Assembly (NCBI GenBank): GCA_021325235.1
Contig: JAJPHN010000006.1
Coordinates: forward strand, 186,001-250,000
Direction of reading: 5' to 3'
Origin: Terriglobia bacterium
Lineage (GTDB): Bacteria; Acidobacteriota; Terriglobia; Bryobacterales; Bryobacteraceae
DNA: 64,000 nt
Position numbers and translations under genes: made by a program. Under the pieces are notes generated by a model. The model was not told where the DNA came from. It did no database searches and saw nothing but the letters and a program-made list of their open reading frames with translations. This document shows positions 26,401-34,677 of the stretch, one piece after another. Position 1 is the stretch's first letter. The number at the start of each line of letters is the position of its first letter.

Positions 26401-26918
26401 CTGAACGTGCCGCCCGTTACGCCCGGCGCGAGAAACATGAAGGTATCGATCTGCCGTCCGCGCCCGCCGCCGATCAGGTTCGGCAGCTCCGTAACGACTT
26501 TGTTTTCAAGCGTGGTGTTCAGGCTCGGCGCTTCGGTATCGAGTGCAATCGCGCTCTCGGAGACTGTCACGGTCTGTTGCGTGTTACCGGGCTGCAGCAC
26601 GGCATCGACCGTGGTGCCGCGTCCGACGTCCACGCCCACGCCCTCGTGGACGGAAGATTGAAAGCCGGGATCGTCGATGGTTACCGTATACGTCCCCGGC
26701 AGCAGGTCGGTCACGATGTACGCGCCGGCCGAACTGGTCTGCGCCGTTTTTTCCACGTTGGTGGCGTTGTTCTTGACGGTTACCTTGGCGCCCGCTACCA
26801 CCGCGCCCGAAGTGTCGGTAACAGTGCCGCTGATCGCGCTGAATGCCTGCCCGAAGACGAGCTGGCTAAGCGAGAGAATGCCTGCCGCGACTAGGAGGCC
26901 TAGACGTCTGGATGTCAT
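23496..26918 (-). CDS. Oar-like TonB-dependent receptor with carboxypeptidase-regulatory domain
   Basis: 1140 residues. Signal peptide ending about residue 23 (LSLSQLVFGQ). A carboxypeptidase-regulatory (CarboxypepD_reg) domain at about 26-112: ISGTVTDTSGAVVAGAKVTVKN, DLLPGTYTVTI. A plug-like region follows (NGGVDFQNEVVFNGIP, NSFGAQYGLAQGVVTYQTASGTNQFHG), then a very large beta barrel ending in HLTFYF with a terminal Phe, as outer-membrane proteins do. Acidobacteria carry many such receptors for oligosaccharides, peptides or siderophores; the ligand is unknown. A 125-bp AT-richer divergent gap separates it from the multihaem cytochrome gene and probably holds its promoter. Confidence 0.93.
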   Translation of the reverse strand: MTSRRLGLLVAAGILSLSQLVFGQAFSAISGTVTDTSGAVVAGAKVTVKNNATNVEKTAQTSSAGAYIVTDLLPGTYTVTIDDPGFQSSVHEGVGVDVGRGTTVDAVLQPGNTQQTVTVSESAIALDTEAPSLNTTLENKVVTELPNLIGGGRGRQIDTFMFLAPGVTGGTFSHRLNGGVDFQNEVVFNGIPMAQSETQGFQTIWNPPFDLVNQYTILRNSFGAQYGLAQGVVTYQTASGTNQFHGNAFEIIRNNFFDARGAVNPTVAVDRENNYGFSLGGPVIIPKLYNGKNRTFFYLSMEWYRQNVGSSGFFSLPTAAEKAGDFSGLTDSSGKQIPIFDPAKGLPGSCSAGGATPGQQFPGNKIPAQCFSPTAVSLLQYMPNPTYPGFSNNEPVLLGVLPVRQNPWGFTIDHNLTDKQTIHWAMWRDRQTSYGGSGLPQGNPLAFFTYFPDLGTVFLPTYSYNISPNLIMTAGASWLGELNFQIPSRNGPQPQLAAAPGAPIVPGINFGGPLSPGNFGSSNTNSINRKLGIVFDNNYLYIHGKHTFNIGWEFRRTYQDDNECQQCAGNFNFSNNETADPTNLSNTGNAFASYLLGTVDSANRTGSQELRLHNTDVSSYIQDDIKLTPKFTFNIGVRWDVMVPFQEMHDNIVYFDSTKPNPDASGRLGAATRFGYCITCAGTERAAIHWNHFGPRLGASYQLNSKTVLQLGGAMNYLNGGAYEYGISKVAVNYGNLLLGSYTAPSLGSNIPGFGSWDSGILPAPGQRTFTPGIGNGTTINAFDPARDGVAPYDIVWITGIQRELPGNVFLTLNYTGNRGNHLPSQLNPINSISPGLLAKYGSLLGQPFSTEGPALGIPAPYANFNKDFPNASLLQALRPYPMYADIFNNFDMTGSALYNAFQLQAEKRYSNGLGFLFSYNFSKMMSDTNSGFTSFVGRALNKDNQKAEWSIDNNDQPQLIKFAGTYELPFGKGRTWLNRGGIANVVLGGWQISPEIDYESGSPLTVNVAGDPLGSGAANRPNIVKGVTQQFNYNNVYKGLPVLNAAAFQDPGQWAIGDEPRVLSSIRNPFSFNENVALAKYFPIGERFKFKLEVEYYNILNRVTFCGPDTNLNDANFGKVINCQANSPRQGQGHLTFYF

Positions 26919-27043
26919 TATTTTCTAAATTCCCCTTGTGAACTAATGTGGAGTATATAGCGTCCCACTTCCGTACACAATAGAAAGTTGGTAGATCGCC
27001 TCTAACTTTTTGCTGATTCTCTTCTTTTTGCTACGCTCACAGC

Positions 27044-28552
27044 TTGCCGGTACTTGCCGTACTCCTGTTTGCGGTTGCGTTTCCGCAAAGCGAATGTAAG
27101 CGTTGCCATGCGAAAGAAACCGCCGCTTTCGCTCAGACCGGCATGGGACGATCGCTCGGGACTCCGGGTGCTGTGCCGGATGGCGCCTTCACTCACGAGC
27201 CGTCCGGAACGAAATTCGAGATTCGCAGCACCGCCGCCGGTCTCCAGCAGTCGTTCACGCGCGGCCAGGAAAGCGCCAGCTATCCGGTGGCTTACGCGAT
27301 CGGCTCCGGCAACCACGCCTTTGGTTACCTGGTCCGGATCGGCGATCATCTGTTCCAGTCGCCGCTTTCGTATTACACGCAGCGCAGGCTGTGGGACGTG
27401 GCGCCCGGCTACGAGCAGGCGGGTGCGCCCGATTTTTCGCGTCCCGTTACGCCCGAGTGCCTCTCCTGCCATTCGGGCCACGCACGGCCGGTTGCGAACA
27501 CGCTAAATCGCTATCAGAACCCGCCGTTTGAGAGCGAGACAATTAGCTGCGACCGCTGCCATGGTCCAGTGGAAGCCCATCTGCAAAGGCCGGTTCCGGG
27601 CTCGATTCTGAATCCGGCCCGGTTGCCTGCCGCCGCGCGCGATAGTGTCTGCGAGCAGTGTCACCTGGCCGGCGAAATTCGTATCCCCAATCCCGGCCAT
27701 AGCTTGAGCGATTTTGTGCCGGGCGAGCCGGCCGAAGATGTGTTCACTGTCTATGTGGGTGGCAACGCAAACCAGGGTCTGAAGGTGATCAGCCACTCCG
27801 AGCAGCTGGCTTTGAGCCGCTGCGCGCGCTCGAGCGGCGGAAAACTGTGGTGCGGCACGTGCCACGATCCGCACGCCCCGGCTCGCGCCACGCACGCCGA
27901 TTATCGCGAACGCTGTCTCGCCTGCCACGCCGCGACACTTTCGGCTGCCCACGCTGCCCCGACGCAGGATTGCGTGACGTGCCACATGCCGCGCCTGCCG
28001 GCGCGCGACGGCGGACATACCGTTTTCACCGATCACCGCATCGCGCGCAATCCGAGCATCCCGCCGCTGCCCGAAACCGCGGGCCTGCGCGCCTGGCGGG
28101 AACCTCCGGCTGCCTTTCGGGAACGCAATCTGGCGCTCGCGCTCGCCACGCACGGTCTCGAAAACGGTATTTCGGACGAAGCAGTGCGCGGCTTCAAACT
28201 GCTCAGCCGCATGGAGCCGCAGCTTTCCACCGATGCCGCCGCGCTGACCGCGCTCGGCTCGATTCTGCTCACCGCCAAGGAGGCGAAGGAAGCCGAAAAA
28301 CGCTTCGCGCGCGCGCTGGCGCTGCGGCCGGAGTACGCGCCCTACGAAGTGAACCTCGCCAACGCGTTGCTCGAAAGCGGCGATCGTGCCGGAGCAATCG
28401 AGCATCTGAATCATGCGCTGGCACTCGATCCGCTGCTCGAACAAGCGGCCGAATCGCTCGCTCGCGCGTATCGCTCGCAGGGTGAAGCAGAGAAGGCCGA
28501 ACAGGTTCTCCAAAATTACCGGACCGCGATGGGTATAACGGTTAGGAAATAA
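27044..28552 (+). CDS. Seven-haem c-type cytochrome with TPR tail
   Basis: 502 residues with seven CxxCH motifs: CKRCH (18-22), CLSCH, CDRCH, CEQCH, CGTCH, CLACH and CVTCH, all in the first 330 residues. The pattern is that of the cytochrome c554/c' and doubled-CxxCH families. The last 150 residues are TPR-like (FARALALRPEYAPYEVNLANALL, LNHALALDPLLEQAAESLAR). The N-terminus is a short hydrophobic leader (VLAVLLFAVAF), consistent with export. The only in-frame start is TTG at 27044 because a stop lies at 27014 and there is no ATG between; the Shine-Dalgarno is poor, so the start is uncertain. It ends 2 bp before ribokinase. Confidence 0.85.
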   Translation: MPVLAVLLFAVAFPQSECKRCHAKETAAFAQTGMGRSLGTPGAVPDGAFTHEPSGTKFEIRSTAAGLQQSFTRGQESASYPVAYAIGSGNHAFGYLVRIGDHLFQSPLSYYTQRRLWDVAPGYEQAGAPDFSRPVTPECLSCHSGHARPVANTLNRYQNPPFESETISCDRCHGPVEAHLQRPVPGSILNPARLPAAARDSVCEQCHLAGEIRIPNPGHSLSDFVPGEPAEDVFTVYVGGNANQGLKVISHSEQLALSRCARSSGGKLWCGTCHDPHAPARATHADYRERCLACHAATLSAAHAAPTQDCVTCHMPRLPARDGGHTVFTDHRIARNPSIPPLPETAGLRAWREPPAAFRERNLALALATHGLENGISDEAVRGFKLLSRMEPQLSTDAAALTALGSILLTAKEAKEAEKRFARALALRPEYAPYEVNLANALLESGDRAGAIEHLNHALALDPLLEQAAESLARAYRSQGEAEKAEQVLQNYRTAMGITVRK

Positions 28553-28554
28553 GA

Positions 28555-29478
28555 GTGAAGCCGAACATTCTGGTGGTGGGCAGTTTGAATGCAGACCTGG
28601 TGCAGCGCGTGGAACGCCTGCCCCGCCCGGGTGAAACGCTGACCGGCAGCGAACTCCAGATCGTCTCCGGCGGCAAAGGCGCGAACCAGGCGTACGCGGC
28701 TGCTCTGCTGGGGGCGCGGGTGTGCATGGCGGGAAAAGTCGGCAGCGATCCCTTCGGCTCGCTGCTCGTCGAGAATCTGCAGCAGGCCGGTGTCGATGTT
28801 TCGTTTGTGAAAACGGCCGAGGGCGCAACCGGAACCGCCGGTATCTTCGTCCTACCCTCGGGCGAGAACGTGATCATTCTTTCGCCCGGGGCAAACGGCA
28901 AGCTGATTGCGCGCGATATCGAGCCGGCGCTCGCCGAATTGAGCGAGGGCTCGATTCTGCTCGCGCAACTGGAAGTTCCGATTGCAACCACCGAATTTGC
29001 TCTGCGCAAAGCGCGCGCATGCCGCGCGATCACGATGCTCGATCCGGCGCCTGCGCAGCAATTGCCGGCGAGTCTACTCGAACTCGCCGATTTTCTGACG
29101 CCAAATCAGACCGAAGCCGCTCTGCTGCTTGGCGGGAACGCGGACATCGTCTCGTATGAAGATGCCGAAGCCGCCGGACGCCGGCTCATCGAGATGGGCG
29201 CGCGGACGGTGATTCTCAAGCTCGGGCCGTTAGGCGTGGTGATTGTGAGCGCCGGCGAATCGTTGCGGATTCCCGGCTTTCGCGTGGATGCAGTCGATAC
29301 CACCGCCGCCGGCGATGTCTTTAATGCGGCTTTTGCGGTCGCGCTCGGCGAAAGCAAGCCGCTGGCCGAAGCAGCGCGCTTTGCCAATGCTGCCGGTGCG
29401 ATCTCGGTCACGCGCACCGGAGCGCAGTCTTCGATACCAAAACGCAAAGAGGTGGAGGAATTTCTCGCGCAGGCGTGA
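28555..29478 (+). CDS. rbsK: Ribokinase, PfkB family
   Basis: Phosphorylates ribose (or a related pentose) at O-5. The 307 residues carry both PfkB signatures: GGKGANQAYAAALLGA near residue 42 and DTTAAGDVFNAAF with the catalytic Asp near residue 251, plus NPN-like TPNQTEA (here LTPNQTEAALLL). The start is GTG directly after the cytochrome stop. It begins a sugar-related set with the exported isomerase that follows 16 bp later. No ribose transporter is adjacent, so the true sugar may differ. Confidence 0.9.
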   Translation: MKPNILVVGSLNADLVQRVERLPRPGETLTGSELQIVSGGKGANQAYAAALLGARVCMAGKVGSDPFGSLLVENLQQAGVDVSFVKTAEGATGTAGIFVLPSGENVIILSPGANGKLIARDIEPALAELSEGSILLAQLEVPIATTEFALRKARACRAITMLDPAPAQQLPASLLELADFLTPNQTEAALLLGGNADIVSYEDAEAAGRRLIEMGARTVILKLGPLGVVIVSAGESLRIPGFRVDAVDTTAAGDVFNAAFAVALGESKPLAEAARFANAAGAISVTRTGAQSSIPKRKEVEEFLAQA

Positions 29479-29494
29479 GAGAATGCGATTGCCT

Positions 29495-30334
29495 ATGATG
29501 ACCAGACGCGATGTGCTGCGCACGGCCGCAGCCGCTTCGATTGCGACCTTGAAAACGGCGAGCGCCAATCCCCTCGGATTGCCGATCGGCTGCCAGACCT
29601 ATCCGGTGCGGCGCATGATCGGGCGCGATTTTCCCGGCACGCTCAAACAACTGCACGCCGCGGGCTTCGAAGCGATCGAAATGTGCTCCCCGGTCGGCTA
29701 TTCCGACTCCGGTTTCGGCACTCTCGGCAAATTTTCCGGCACAGAACTGAAGGGCATGATCGCCGATATCGGCCTCAAGTGCGAGAGCTCGCATTTCGAT
29801 ATCAATGAGCTGCGCAAGGACCTGCCCGGCCGCATCGCCTGGGCTAAAGAGATGGGGCTGACGCAGATGATGGTGCCGAGTCTGGACGGGCCCAAGCATC
29901 CGACCATGGACGATGTGAAGCGCGCCGCCGATGAGTACAACAAAATCGCAGAGCAAACGGCTGCCGCCGGTATGCAGCAGGGCCTGCACAACGAAGATTT
30001 CGAGCTGGCGATGGTGGATGGCAAGCGCGTCTACGACCTGCTGTTCGATCTGCTCGATCCGAAGCTGGTGAAGATGCAGTTTCAGGTTTCGACCATCAGT
30101 GCGGGGCTGCACGCGGCGGATTATTTCGACAAATATCCGGGCCGGTTCATCTCCATGCACGCGCAGGGCTGGGACGCGAAAACGCGCAAGATTGTCGCGA
30201 TCGGCAAAGGCACACTCGACTGGAACAAGATTTTCACCGCGGCGAAAACCGGCGGAATCAAGAATTATTTCGTCGAGATGGATCTGCCGCTGATGCGCGA
30301 AAGCGTGCCGTATCTGAAGAGTCTGAACGTTTAG
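29495..30334 (+). CDS. Tat-exported sugar phosphate isomerase/epimerase-like TIM barrel
   Basis: Starts at the tandem ATG (29495/29498), giving a twin-arginine leader MTRRDVLRTAAAASIATL; an ATG at 29483 is an alternative. The mature part is an AP_endonuc_2/xylose-isomerase-like barrel: IGCQTYPVR, GFEAIEMCSPVG, LHNEDFEL with the first metal Glu, FQVSTISAGLHAADY where the usual DxGH is altered, RFISMHAQGW with His, and FVEMDLPL with the final Glu. About 279 residues. It parallels the exported isomerase at 5956-6849. Its stop overlaps that of the convergent oxidoreductase by 3 bp. Confidence 0.87.
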   Translation: MMTRRDVLRTAAAASIATLKTASANPLGLPIGCQTYPVRRMIGRDFPGTLKQLHAAGFEAIEMCSPVGYSDSGFGTLGKFSGTELKGMIADIGLKCESSHFDINELRKDLPGRIAWAKEMGLTQMMVPSLDGPKHPTMDDVKRAADEYNKIAEQTAAAGMQQGLHNEDFELAMVDGKRVYDLLFDLLDPKLVKMQFQVSTISAGLHAADYFDKYPGRFISMHAQGWDAKTRKIVAIGKGTLDWNKIFTAAKTGGIKNYFVEMDLPLMRESVPYLKSLNV

Positions 30335-31860
30335 ACGCGGTATTCGCTGCGGCAGGGCGGATTTACAAAGGCGTTCGCCTTATCGGAACTCGTGATGCGC
30401 ATCGCCGCCGTGTCCCATTCGAGCAGCGTCCCCGGCAGGCGCTGCGCGATACAGCCGAGCAGAAAGGCTTCGGTTACGGGCGCCTCTTTCGCGAAGCTGG
30501 CGAGCGGCTCGGGACCGCCCTTGCAAGCTGCGATCCACTGATCGATGGCCGGTCCGCCTTCGCCTCCGTACTCGCGCTCGGGCGCAGTCGGATACTTGGG
30601 CGAGCGCGGATAGACGCGCGGACGATCGCCGTTGAAGCCGGCGAGCAGCATGCCTTTATCGCCGACGTAGAGGATGCCTTCGTTGTCCTCGCCGCCCTGG
30701 AAGAAATGATCGTCTTCCTTGAGCAGACCCGCGGGGCGCTCGGGCAGCAGGCCGCCGTCGTACCAGTGCATGCGGATACCGTTTGGAAAATTGAGATGGA
30801 CGATGGAGGCCTTCGGGAAGGTCTCGTCGTAGGACTCGCTGGAACTGGCTTCGACGGATGTGGGCGGCGCGAGATCGAGAATTTTGAAGACTCCGGCGAA
30901 GCTGTAGCAGCCCATGTCGCCGAAGGAGCCATCGCCGAAGTCGTACCAGCCGCGCCAGACAAACGGCAGATAGGCGTGATTGTAGGGACGCTCGGGGGCG
31001 GGGCCGAGCCAGAGATCCCAATCGAGGCCGGGCGGCACAGGGTCGGCTTCTTTGGGCCGGTCGATGCCTTGCTCCCAGAAGGGGCGGCTCGACCAGTTGT
31101 GCACATCGCGCACTTTGCCGATGGCGCCGTCGGCGATCCATTGCGAGATGAGTTTGGTGTCATCGGTCGAGGGATTGTTGATGGTGATCGAAGTGGCGAC
31201 CTTCATCTCGCGCGCGACCTGCGCGACACGCCGCGCGTCGGCGATGCTGTGCGTCATCGGCTTCTGGCAGAGCACGTGTTTGTGCTGCTGCATGGCGGCG
31301 ATGGAGATGGCGGCGTGCCAGTGGTCGGGCGTGGCGACGTAGACTGCGTCGAGATCTTTTTGCTTGCTGAGCAGGTCGCGATAGTCTTTGAACGAGGCGC
31401 AGGCGGTATAGGCGCCCGAGCGTGCGCCTTTGCGCGAGCCGTAGTAAGCGTCGACCAGACGCCGCGCCGGTTCGCGGCCGCCCATGCCGAGACTGGTGCG
31501 AAAACTGTGCGCCAGCTGCGCTTCTCCGGGTGAAGCCAGATCGGCGCCCCAGTTTTCGTAACCGGGGCCGAGCAGCTTGCGGGCGGCTTTGAGCAGCGCG
31601 TTGTCGCTGTACTCGACGTAGTTCTTGCTCATCTCGTTGCAATCGCAGACGGCGACGATCTGCGTGTCGGGACGCGCGAGCAGCTCCATCGTGATGGCCT
31701 GTCCCTGGCGGCCCAGACCGATCGAAGCGATGGTCACTTTGTCGCTCGGCGGAACGTAGCCGGGGCCGCCGAGTACATGGCGCGGGACGATGGTAAAGAG
31801 CGCGGGAACGGTTTTCAGAACGGTGCGGCGTGTGAGACTCTCGGGCACGTTCCCGAGCAT
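30331..31860 (-). CDS. Tat-type Gfo/Idh/MocA family oxidoreductase
   Basis: Start set at the ATG 31860 (MLGNVPESLTRRTVLK), which gives a twin-arginine leader; longer frames upstream look spurious. Rossmann motif GLGRQG near residue 48, VCDCNEMSKN acidic strand end, and the family QKP (CQKPMTHS) with the catalytic Lys. DHWHAAISIAAMQQHKHV is typical of the bacterial planctomycete/acidobacterial subgroup. About 509 residues, longer than average because of C-terminal insertions with SMGADY-like aromatic segments. Likely NAD-dependent sugar oxidation outside the cytoplasm. It partners in context with the convergent exported isomerase. Confidence 0.9.
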   Translation of the reverse strand: MLGNVPESLTRRTVLKTVPALFTIVPRHVLGGPGYVPPSDKVTIASIGLGRQGQAITMELLARPDTQIVAVCDCNEMSKNYVEYSDNALLKAARKLLGPGYENWGADLASPGEAQLAHSFRTSLGMGGREPARRLVDAYYGSRKGARSGAYTACASFKDYRDLLSKQKDLDAVYVATPDHWHAAISIAAMQQHKHVLCQKPMTHSIADARRVAQVAREMKVATSITINNPSTDDTKLISQWIADGAIGKVRDVHNWSSRPFWEQGIDRPKEADPVPPGLDWDLWLGPAPERPYNHAYLPFVWRGWYDFGDGSFGDMGCYSFAGVFKILDLAPPTSVEASSSESYDETFPKASIVHLNFPNGIRMHWYDGGLLPERPAGLLKEDDHFFQGGEDNEGILYVGDKGMLLAGFNGDRPRVYPRSPKYPTAPEREYGGEGGPAIDQWIAACKGGPEPLASFAKEAPVTEAFLLGCIAQRLPGTLLEWDTAAMRITSSDKANAFVNPPCRSEYRV

Positions 31861-31904
31861 ACACCCGATGGAACCGGTCGGCGCTCTCACGCGGTCTAAA
31901 CGGC

Positions 31905-33083
31905 ATGACGCGACGAGTTGTGCTGTTCTTGATGCTTGCCGCAGGTTTGCGAGCCCAGGCACCCGTCGCGGTCGCGTTGACGCTGGAGGCCGGGCGGAGC
32001 ACGTTCCAGACGGGCGAGAAGATCGCGCTGCGGCTGATGTTTACGGCCAGCACTGCTGGTTACATGCTGAACAACACCGTGACGGAGCCCGCTTCGCCGT
32101 TGGACAAGATTGTGATCAGTCCGGAAATCGGCGTCTCCCGCTGGCTCGAAGAGCGGGCGAGGGGACACCGCTACGTGCCCGATTACGCCTCAATGGTGGA
32201 TCTGGAGCCCGGTAAGCCGCAGACGATCACGCTGGCATTGAACGATGTCGTGCGCTTCGAGGAGCCGGGCCACTATTCGGTTCAGATTTCGACCGATCGC
32301 CTCTTCAAAGGTCCGTTTCTGCAACTCGAGGCGGCGGGGGCGCTGGTGACGAACGCGGTCGAGATCGACATCGAGCCGATGAGCGAGGACGAGGATGCGG
32401 CACGGGCGAAACTGCTCGAAACGGAGATACGCGCCAGCAACGACGGCCGCGCCGTGCGGGAATATCTGGAGGAGCTGGACGACCTGACGGGAGCGGGTTC
32501 GACGGCTGCCAAGCTGTCGCTCTTTCTGAGGCCGAAGGTGTTGGACGGGACTTCGTTTGCCAGCGCAAAAGGGCTGTGGATCGCGCGCGACCGGGCGTTG
32601 GTTGCGGCGCGGCTCGAAGAAGCTCTGCGCGATCCGAAACAGGAGGCCTCGTATGAACTGGTTCGCATCGCGTCCGAACTGAAAGCAGCGCTCGATGCGC
32701 CCTACGACCCGCGTACGCCGGAACAGGCTTCTGACAAGAACAAGGCGGAGGTGGCAGTTCTGCACGAGCTTGCCGAAACGCTGCCAAGCAGGCAGGGCAA
32801 GTCTCTGGTGGGGGCGGCGCAGACGTTGCTTGTGCGACTCGGCGAACTGCGAGCGACAACCAATCCCGACTTCGAGGCCGCGCGCGAAGTGCTGATCACG
32901 CACTTCGACCAGGTTGCAGATATGGAAGTGGAATGGCTGCTGGACGCCTATGGAAAGTATCTCGTTGACGCGCGGCTTGTGACGGCGCTCGAACAGATAT
33001 TGGCGCGCACGCAGTTCCCGGCGAACCGGATCGCGGTGCAGAAGCAACTGGACCGCATCCTGGCTGGACCGAAGGAGCAGTGA
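31905..33083 (+). CDS. Secreted protein of unknown function
   Basis: 392 residues with a signal peptide (MTRRVVLFLMLAAGLRAQ). The first 140 residues form a strand-rich domain like those that open secreted acidobacterial proteins (LEAGRSTFQTGEKIALRLMFTA, then FEEPGHYSVQISTDRLF). The rest is helical and charged, with repeated EELDDL, ARLEEALRD, VAVLHELAETLP and HFDQVADMEVEWLLDAYGKYL segments that recall HEAT-like packing. No catalytic motif is seen. It opens a plus-strand series: the phosphoesterase gene starts 20 bp after it. Confidence 0.75.
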   Translation: MTRRVVLFLMLAAGLRAQAPVAVALTLEAGRSTFQTGEKIALRLMFTASTAGYMLNNTVTEPASPLDKIVISPEIGVSRWLEERARGHRYVPDYASMVDLEPGKPQTITLALNDVVRFEEPGHYSVQISTDRLFKGPFLQLEAAGALVTNAVEIDIEPMSEDEDAARAKLLETEIRASNDGRAVREYLEELDDLTGAGSTAAKLSLFLRPKVLDGTSFASAKGLWIARDRALVAARLEEALRDPKQEASYELVRIASELKAALDAPYDPRTPEQASDKNKAEVAVLHELAETLPSRQGKSLVGAAQTLLVRLGELRATTNPDFEAAREVLITHFDQVADMEVEWLLDAYGKYLVDARLVTALEQILARTQFPANRIAVQKQLDRILAGPKEQ

Positions 33084-33103
33084 ACGCGCGATGCTGAAGG
33101 AGA

Positions 33104-33613
33104 GTGCGCATCGGACTGCTTTCGGACACGCATGGGCTTCTGGATTCAGCGGTGTTGGAGTATTTCGCGGAGTGTGATGAGATCTGGCATGCGGGCGATT
33201 TCGGTTCGATCGATGTGCTGAACGAGCTGCGGGCGTTCAAGCGGGTGCGCGGCGTCAGTGGGAATGTGGACGGGGCTGAGATTCGCGTGGAAGTGCCCGA
33301 AGAGCTTTCGTGGGAGTGCGACGGCGTGCGCGTCTATATGAGGCACATTGGCGGTTATCCGGGGAATTACGATCGTGCGGCGAAGCGGCAGATCGAAAAG
33401 CTGCGGCCGGATCTGTTCGTGTGCGGGCATTCGCACATTCTGCGCGTGATGCGCGACACGGATTTGAAGCTGCTGCACATGAATCCCGGCGCCTGCGGGC
33501 ACAACGGCTGGCATAAGATGCGAACCATGCTGCGGTTTTCGATCGAGCAGGGGAAGATCTCGGGAGTGGAGGCGATTGAGTTGGGCGCGCGCGGGCGGAA
33601 GAAGAATGGGTGA
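33104..33613 (+). CDS. YfcE/MJ0936-type metallophosphoesterase
   Basis: 169 residues of the calcineurin-like phosphodiesterase family. The metal-binding motifs are all visible: LLSDTHG (D8, H10), WHAGDFG, GVSGNVD (usual GNCD/GNVD), a MRHIGGYP His, and VCGHSHILRV. Such enzymes hydrolyse phosphodiesters in the cytoplasm; the natural substrate is not known. GTG start at 33104 behind GAAGGAGA, a good ribosome site. The end overlaps the start of the dehydrogenase gene by 8 bp. Confidence 0.92.
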   Translation: MRIGLLSDTHGLLDSAVLEYFAECDEIWHAGDFGSIDVLNELRAFKRVRGVSGNVDGAEIRVEVPEELSWECDGVRVYMRHIGGYPGNYDRAAKRQIEKLRPDLFVCGHSHILRVMRDTDLKLLHMNPGACGHNGWHKMRTMLRFSIEQGKISGVEAIELGARGRKKNG

Positions 33614-34640
33614 GCACCGGATTGCGGTGATTCCGGGCGACGGCATTGGCAAGGAAGTGATCGCGGCGGGACTCGAGGTACTCGCGCGCTTGCAGGCGCG
33701 CTGCGGCGACTTCCGATTGCTTTGCGAATCGCTGCCGTGGGGCTCGGATTATTTTCGCGAGCACGGGCGCATGATGCCGGATGACGGGCTCGACGTGCTG
33801 CGCGGCTTCGACGCGATCTATTTCGGCGCGGTCGGCGATCGCGAAATTCCCGATGATGTGACGCTGTGGGGTTTGCGGCTGCGCATCTGCCAGGGTTTCG
33901 ATCAGTATGCGAATGTGCGGCCGGCGCGGTTGCTTCAGGGAGTGCAGAGCCCGCTGCGGAACGCGCGCGCGGGCGAACTCGATTGGGTGATGGTGCGCGA
34001 GAACAGCGAAGGCGAGTATGCGGGACATGGCGGTCGAGTGCATCGCGGGTTGGCGGAAGAAGTCGCGACCGAGACGGCGGTGTTTACGCGCGCGGGCGTT
34101 TCACGAATCATGCGATTTGCCTACGAGCTGGCGCGCTCGCGGCCGCGAAAAAAGCTGACCGTCGTGACCAAATCGAACGCGCAGCGTTTTGGGCTGGTGC
34201 TGTGGGACGAGATTGCGCGCGAAGTTGGAAACGAGTATCCGGATGTGGAGACCGAGCGCGTGCTGGTGGACGCGGCGGCAGCGCGGATGGTCGAAAAGCC
34301 GCAGAGTTTCGACACGATTGTCGCGACGAATCTGCACGCCGACATTCTGAGCGATCTGGCGGCGGCTCTGGCGGGCGGTCTGGGTCTGGCGCCGAGCGCG
34401 AATCTCAATCCGGAGCGGCGGTTCCCGTCGATGTTCGAGCCGGTGCATGGCGCGGCTTTCGACATTGCGGGAAAAGGCGTGGCGAATCCGATTGGGGCGA
34501 TCTGGTCGGCGGTGCTGATGCTGGAGCACCTGGGTGAACGGGAAGCGGCGAGGCGGTTGATGGGCGCGATTGAGGGCGCGGCGGGCGTGAAATTTCAGAA
34601 GACGGCTGAGATGACGCAGGCCATTTGCGACCGGCTGTAG
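33606..34640 (+). CDS. Isocitrate/isopropylmalate/tartrate dehydrogenase family enzyme
   Basis: 344 residues of the beta-decarboxylating dehydrogenase family, closest in pattern to tartrate/D-malate dehydrogenase. Visible are IAVIPGDGIGKEVI, SLPWGSDY (tartrate-type), FGAVGDREIPDDVTLWGLRL, the Arg-rich NVRPARLL, VMVRENSEGEYAGHGG, the catalytic Lys in TVVTKSN, and the metal-binding NLHADILSDLAAALAGGLGLAPSANL, then EPVHGAAFDIAGKGVANPIG for NAD binding. The absence of leucine-operon genes argues against LeuB. ATG at 33606 is used; it overlaps the phosphoesterase stop. Confidence 0.9.
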   Translation: MGEHRIAVIPGDGIGKEVIAAGLEVLARLQARCGDFRLLCESLPWGSDYFREHGRMMPDDGLDVLRGFDAIYFGAVGDREIPDDVTLWGLRLRICQGFDQYANVRPARLLQGVQSPLRNARAGELDWVMVRENSEGEYAGHGGRVHRGLAEEVATETAVFTRAGVSRIMRFAYELARSRPRKKLTVVTKSNAQRFGLVLWDEIAREVGNEYPDVETERVLVDAAAARMVEKPQSFDTIVATNLHADILSDLAAALAGGLGLAPSANLNPERRFPSMFEPVHGAAFDIAGKGVANPIGAIWSAVLMLEHLGEREAARRLMGAIEGAAGVKFQKTAEMTQAICDRL

Positions 34641-34677
34641 CAACCGAAAAACCGCCTGCGATAGGATTTGTTCTATC

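Noticed and set aside
26919-27043. Possible DnaA boxes in the AT-richer divergent gap
   Set aside because: TTGTGAAC- and TACACAA-like stretches do not match TTATNCACA well, and no cluster is present.
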